Source: Clostridia bacterium
Lineage (GTDB): Bacteria > Bacillota > Clostridia > Acetivibrionales > DSM-27016
Direction of reading: 5' to 3'
Length of the DNA: 64,000 nucleotides
NCBI GenBank assembly: GCA_026414765.1
Contig: JAOAIJ010000016.1
Span: 224,786 to 288,785, forward strand
In this document: piece by piece, positions 63,294 to 64,000 of the stretch
Position numbering within the stretch: position 1 is the stretch's first letter
How the letters are laid out: every line of letters starts with the position of its first letter
Made by a program: the position numbers and the translations under genes
Notes under the pieces: generated by a model
What the model saw: the letters and a program-made list of their open reading frames with translations, nothing else
Told to the model about the DNA's origin: nothing
Databases searched by the model: none

Positions 63294-63318
63294 GAATACT
63301 TCGGAACCCGAAATACTT
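63294..63318. promoter_or_regulatory. Dyad motif upstream of the ArsA-like gene
   Basis: A 25-base element (GAATACTTCGG ... CGAAATACTT) that matches the one before marR at 18 of 25 positions, with the same GAATA and CGAAATA half-sites. It is a candidate MarR operator. Confidence 0.5.
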
Positions 63319-63354
63319 GTCTGTTTAAAAGCCCATAAATGGGCCGGTAATATT

Positions 63355-63840
63355 TTACTCAATTTCGATCTTCTTAATTTTCTTTTCCTTTATTTCACCG
63401 GAAAGAATTGCTGCGTTCTTGCTTTCCAGCACTTTTACGAATTTGGCAAATACCTTTAGCAGAAGCTGCTTCTCTTCTCCTGTCAGAGAGGAATTTATCT
63501 CATTTATGTACTGCATGACGGTATCTTTAAACCGTGTAATCAGTTCTTCGCCTTTTGGTGTAAGCTTTATAGTAACGATGCGTCTGTCAGTTTCGCTTCT
63601 TTCACGCAGGATATAGCCGTTTTTTACTAACCTTTCCACGATGCCGGTGGCTGTACTCATAGGCACATTAATATAGTCGGCGACCTGGCTCATAATGATT
63701 TCTCCTTGTCTGTGTATAAGGAGCATCGCAAAAAGCTCGGTCTTTGAAAATGACATATCAAAGTCTATCCACTCTTCCGGATATAAAACCTTTTTAAGAC
63801 TGTCTATCAATAGATCAAACATATTGTTGGCTTCTAACAT
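63355..63840 (-). CDS. MarR family transcriptional regulator
   Basis: The 161-residue winged helix has ELFAMLLIHRQGEIIMSQVADYINVPMSTATGIVERLVKNGYILRERSETDRRIVTIKLTPKGEE as consecutive MarR elements, with the wing DRRIV and the C-terminal dimer helix. The tail (KEKKIKKIEIE) is lysine-rich. TTCCTCC (complement) gives a good ribosome site before ATG 63840. It lies upstream of and in the same direction as the ArsA-like gene; a related dyad precedes both, so it may control both. Confidence 0.9.
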   Translation of the reverse strand: MLEANNMFDLLIDSLKKVLYPEEWIDFDMSFSKTELFAMLLIHRQGEIIMSQVADYINVPMSTATGIVERLVKNGYILRERSETDRRIVTIKLTPKGEELITRFKDTVMQYINEINSSLTGEEKQLLLKVFAKFVKVLESKNAAILSGEIKEKKIKKIEIE

Positions 63841-63858
63841 TTAATTAGTTCCTCCATT

Positions 63859-63883
63859 GAATATTACGGCATACGAAATATTC
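63859..63883. promoter_or_regulatory. Dyad motif upstream of marR
   Basis: GAATATT (63859-63865) and AATATTC (63877-63883), a perfect inverted repeat with an 11-base spacer containing ACGGCATACGA. It lies 19 bases before the marR start and is related to the element at 63294. Confidence 0.55.
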
Positions 63884-63945
63884 TAAATAAATAATAATAT
63901 ATATAAAAAACATTGTCAATGAAATTTTTTCACTTTTAGAGAGCT

Positions 63946-64000
63946 TTATCTGATTTCAACCAGAGCCATTGTAATGTCATCGGGAATTTCAGCAGTAGTA
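63946..64000 (-). CDS. 3' end of a probable PP2C/SpoIIE-type phosphatase (partial)
   Basis: The leftward frame running off the window edge encodes ...TTAEIPDDITMALVEIR before a TAA at 63946-63948. The DDIT followed by a hydrophobic strand is the closing motif of SpoIIE/RsbU-type PP2C phosphatases. With only 17 residues visible, the call is a suggestion; the gene's start and neighbours lie outside the window. Confidence 0.45.
   Translation of the reverse strand, partial: TTAEIPDDITMALVEIR

Noticed and set aside
1-64000. CRISPR arrays, insertion sequences and prophage genes
   Set aside because: No direct-repeat array with unique spacers, no transposase or integrase motif and no phage structural genes were seen on either strand.

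Overview
The window is a 64 kb stretch of a low-GC, spore-forming, anaerobic Firmicute, most likely a member of the Clostridia near Ruminiclostridium/Acetivibrio. The evidence is AT-rich DNA with AGGAGG ribosome sites, sporulation genes (YhcN-like lipoprotein, YtvI), a six-subunit Ech-type energy-converting hydrogenase, the rho-rpmE-DUF1385-prmC block typical of Clostridia, and SLH/PPC-type secreted proteins. The species assignment is inference. No insertion sequence, prophage or CRISPR array was seen.

Layout. 1-11.1 kb (+): the distal part of a surface-polysaccharide locus. It holds a WbqC-like protein, two GT4 glycosyltransferases, a complete UDP-L-FucNAc cassette (capE-capF-capG), a Wzy-like polymerase, a polysaccharide deacetylase, two GNAT acetyltransferases and a Wzx flippase. 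11.2-17.3 kb (-): a small membrane protein, gluconate catabolism (gluconokinase and 6-phosphogluconate dehydrogenase), an AlkX/YcaQ-like DNA glycosylase, a C_GCAxxG_C_C protein and a formate/nitrite-type channel. 17.5-24.3 kb: a predicted PD-(D/E)XK-like plus HTH protein behind a perfect palindrome, a chemoreceptor, the alternative lipid II flippase Amj, a YhcN/YlaJ lipoprotein, a Dps-like protein and two small stress-type proteins. 24.4-30.3 kb: tRNA-Val(UAC), tRNA-Thr(UGU), a GNAT gene with a consensus promoter and operator, a split LysO exporter, an SsuABC-like ABC importer and a CPBP protease. 30.5-39.3 kb: an SLH/YcdB protein, a Cys-rich protein, rho with a long leader, rpmE, yqhQ-like, prmC and ytvI.

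39.6-47.4 kb: echABCDEF, then hypA, a TRIC-family membrane protein and hypB. The hydrogenase would couple ferredoxin oxidation to H2 evolution and ion pumping; hypA and hypB would insert nickel. 47.4-49.4 kb (-): a membrane-anchored TPR and two-lobed aspartic protease, with an ArsR-like regulator in the same operon.

49.7-54.9 kb is the most distinctive region. It is a peptide natural-product (RiPP) cluster made of an ABC exporter, a cytosolic-looking subtilisin-type protease, a 710-residue radical SAM protein with a second SPASM-like half, a 100-residue accessory protein and a 62-residue precursor with nine cysteines in a Cys-X3/X2 ladder. It resembles the computationally defined CXXX-repeat peptide systems. 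I know of no characterised product. A secreted PPC-domain protein follows.

57.4-64 kb: an ABC-2 exporter with its TetR repressor and two identical inverted operators, a GH8-like secreted glycosidase, an HXXEE membrane protein, an ArsA-like ATPase with a small partner, a MarR regulator (a shared dyad motif precedes both arsA and marR), and the last codons of a probable PP2C/SpoIIE-type phosphatase running off the right edge.
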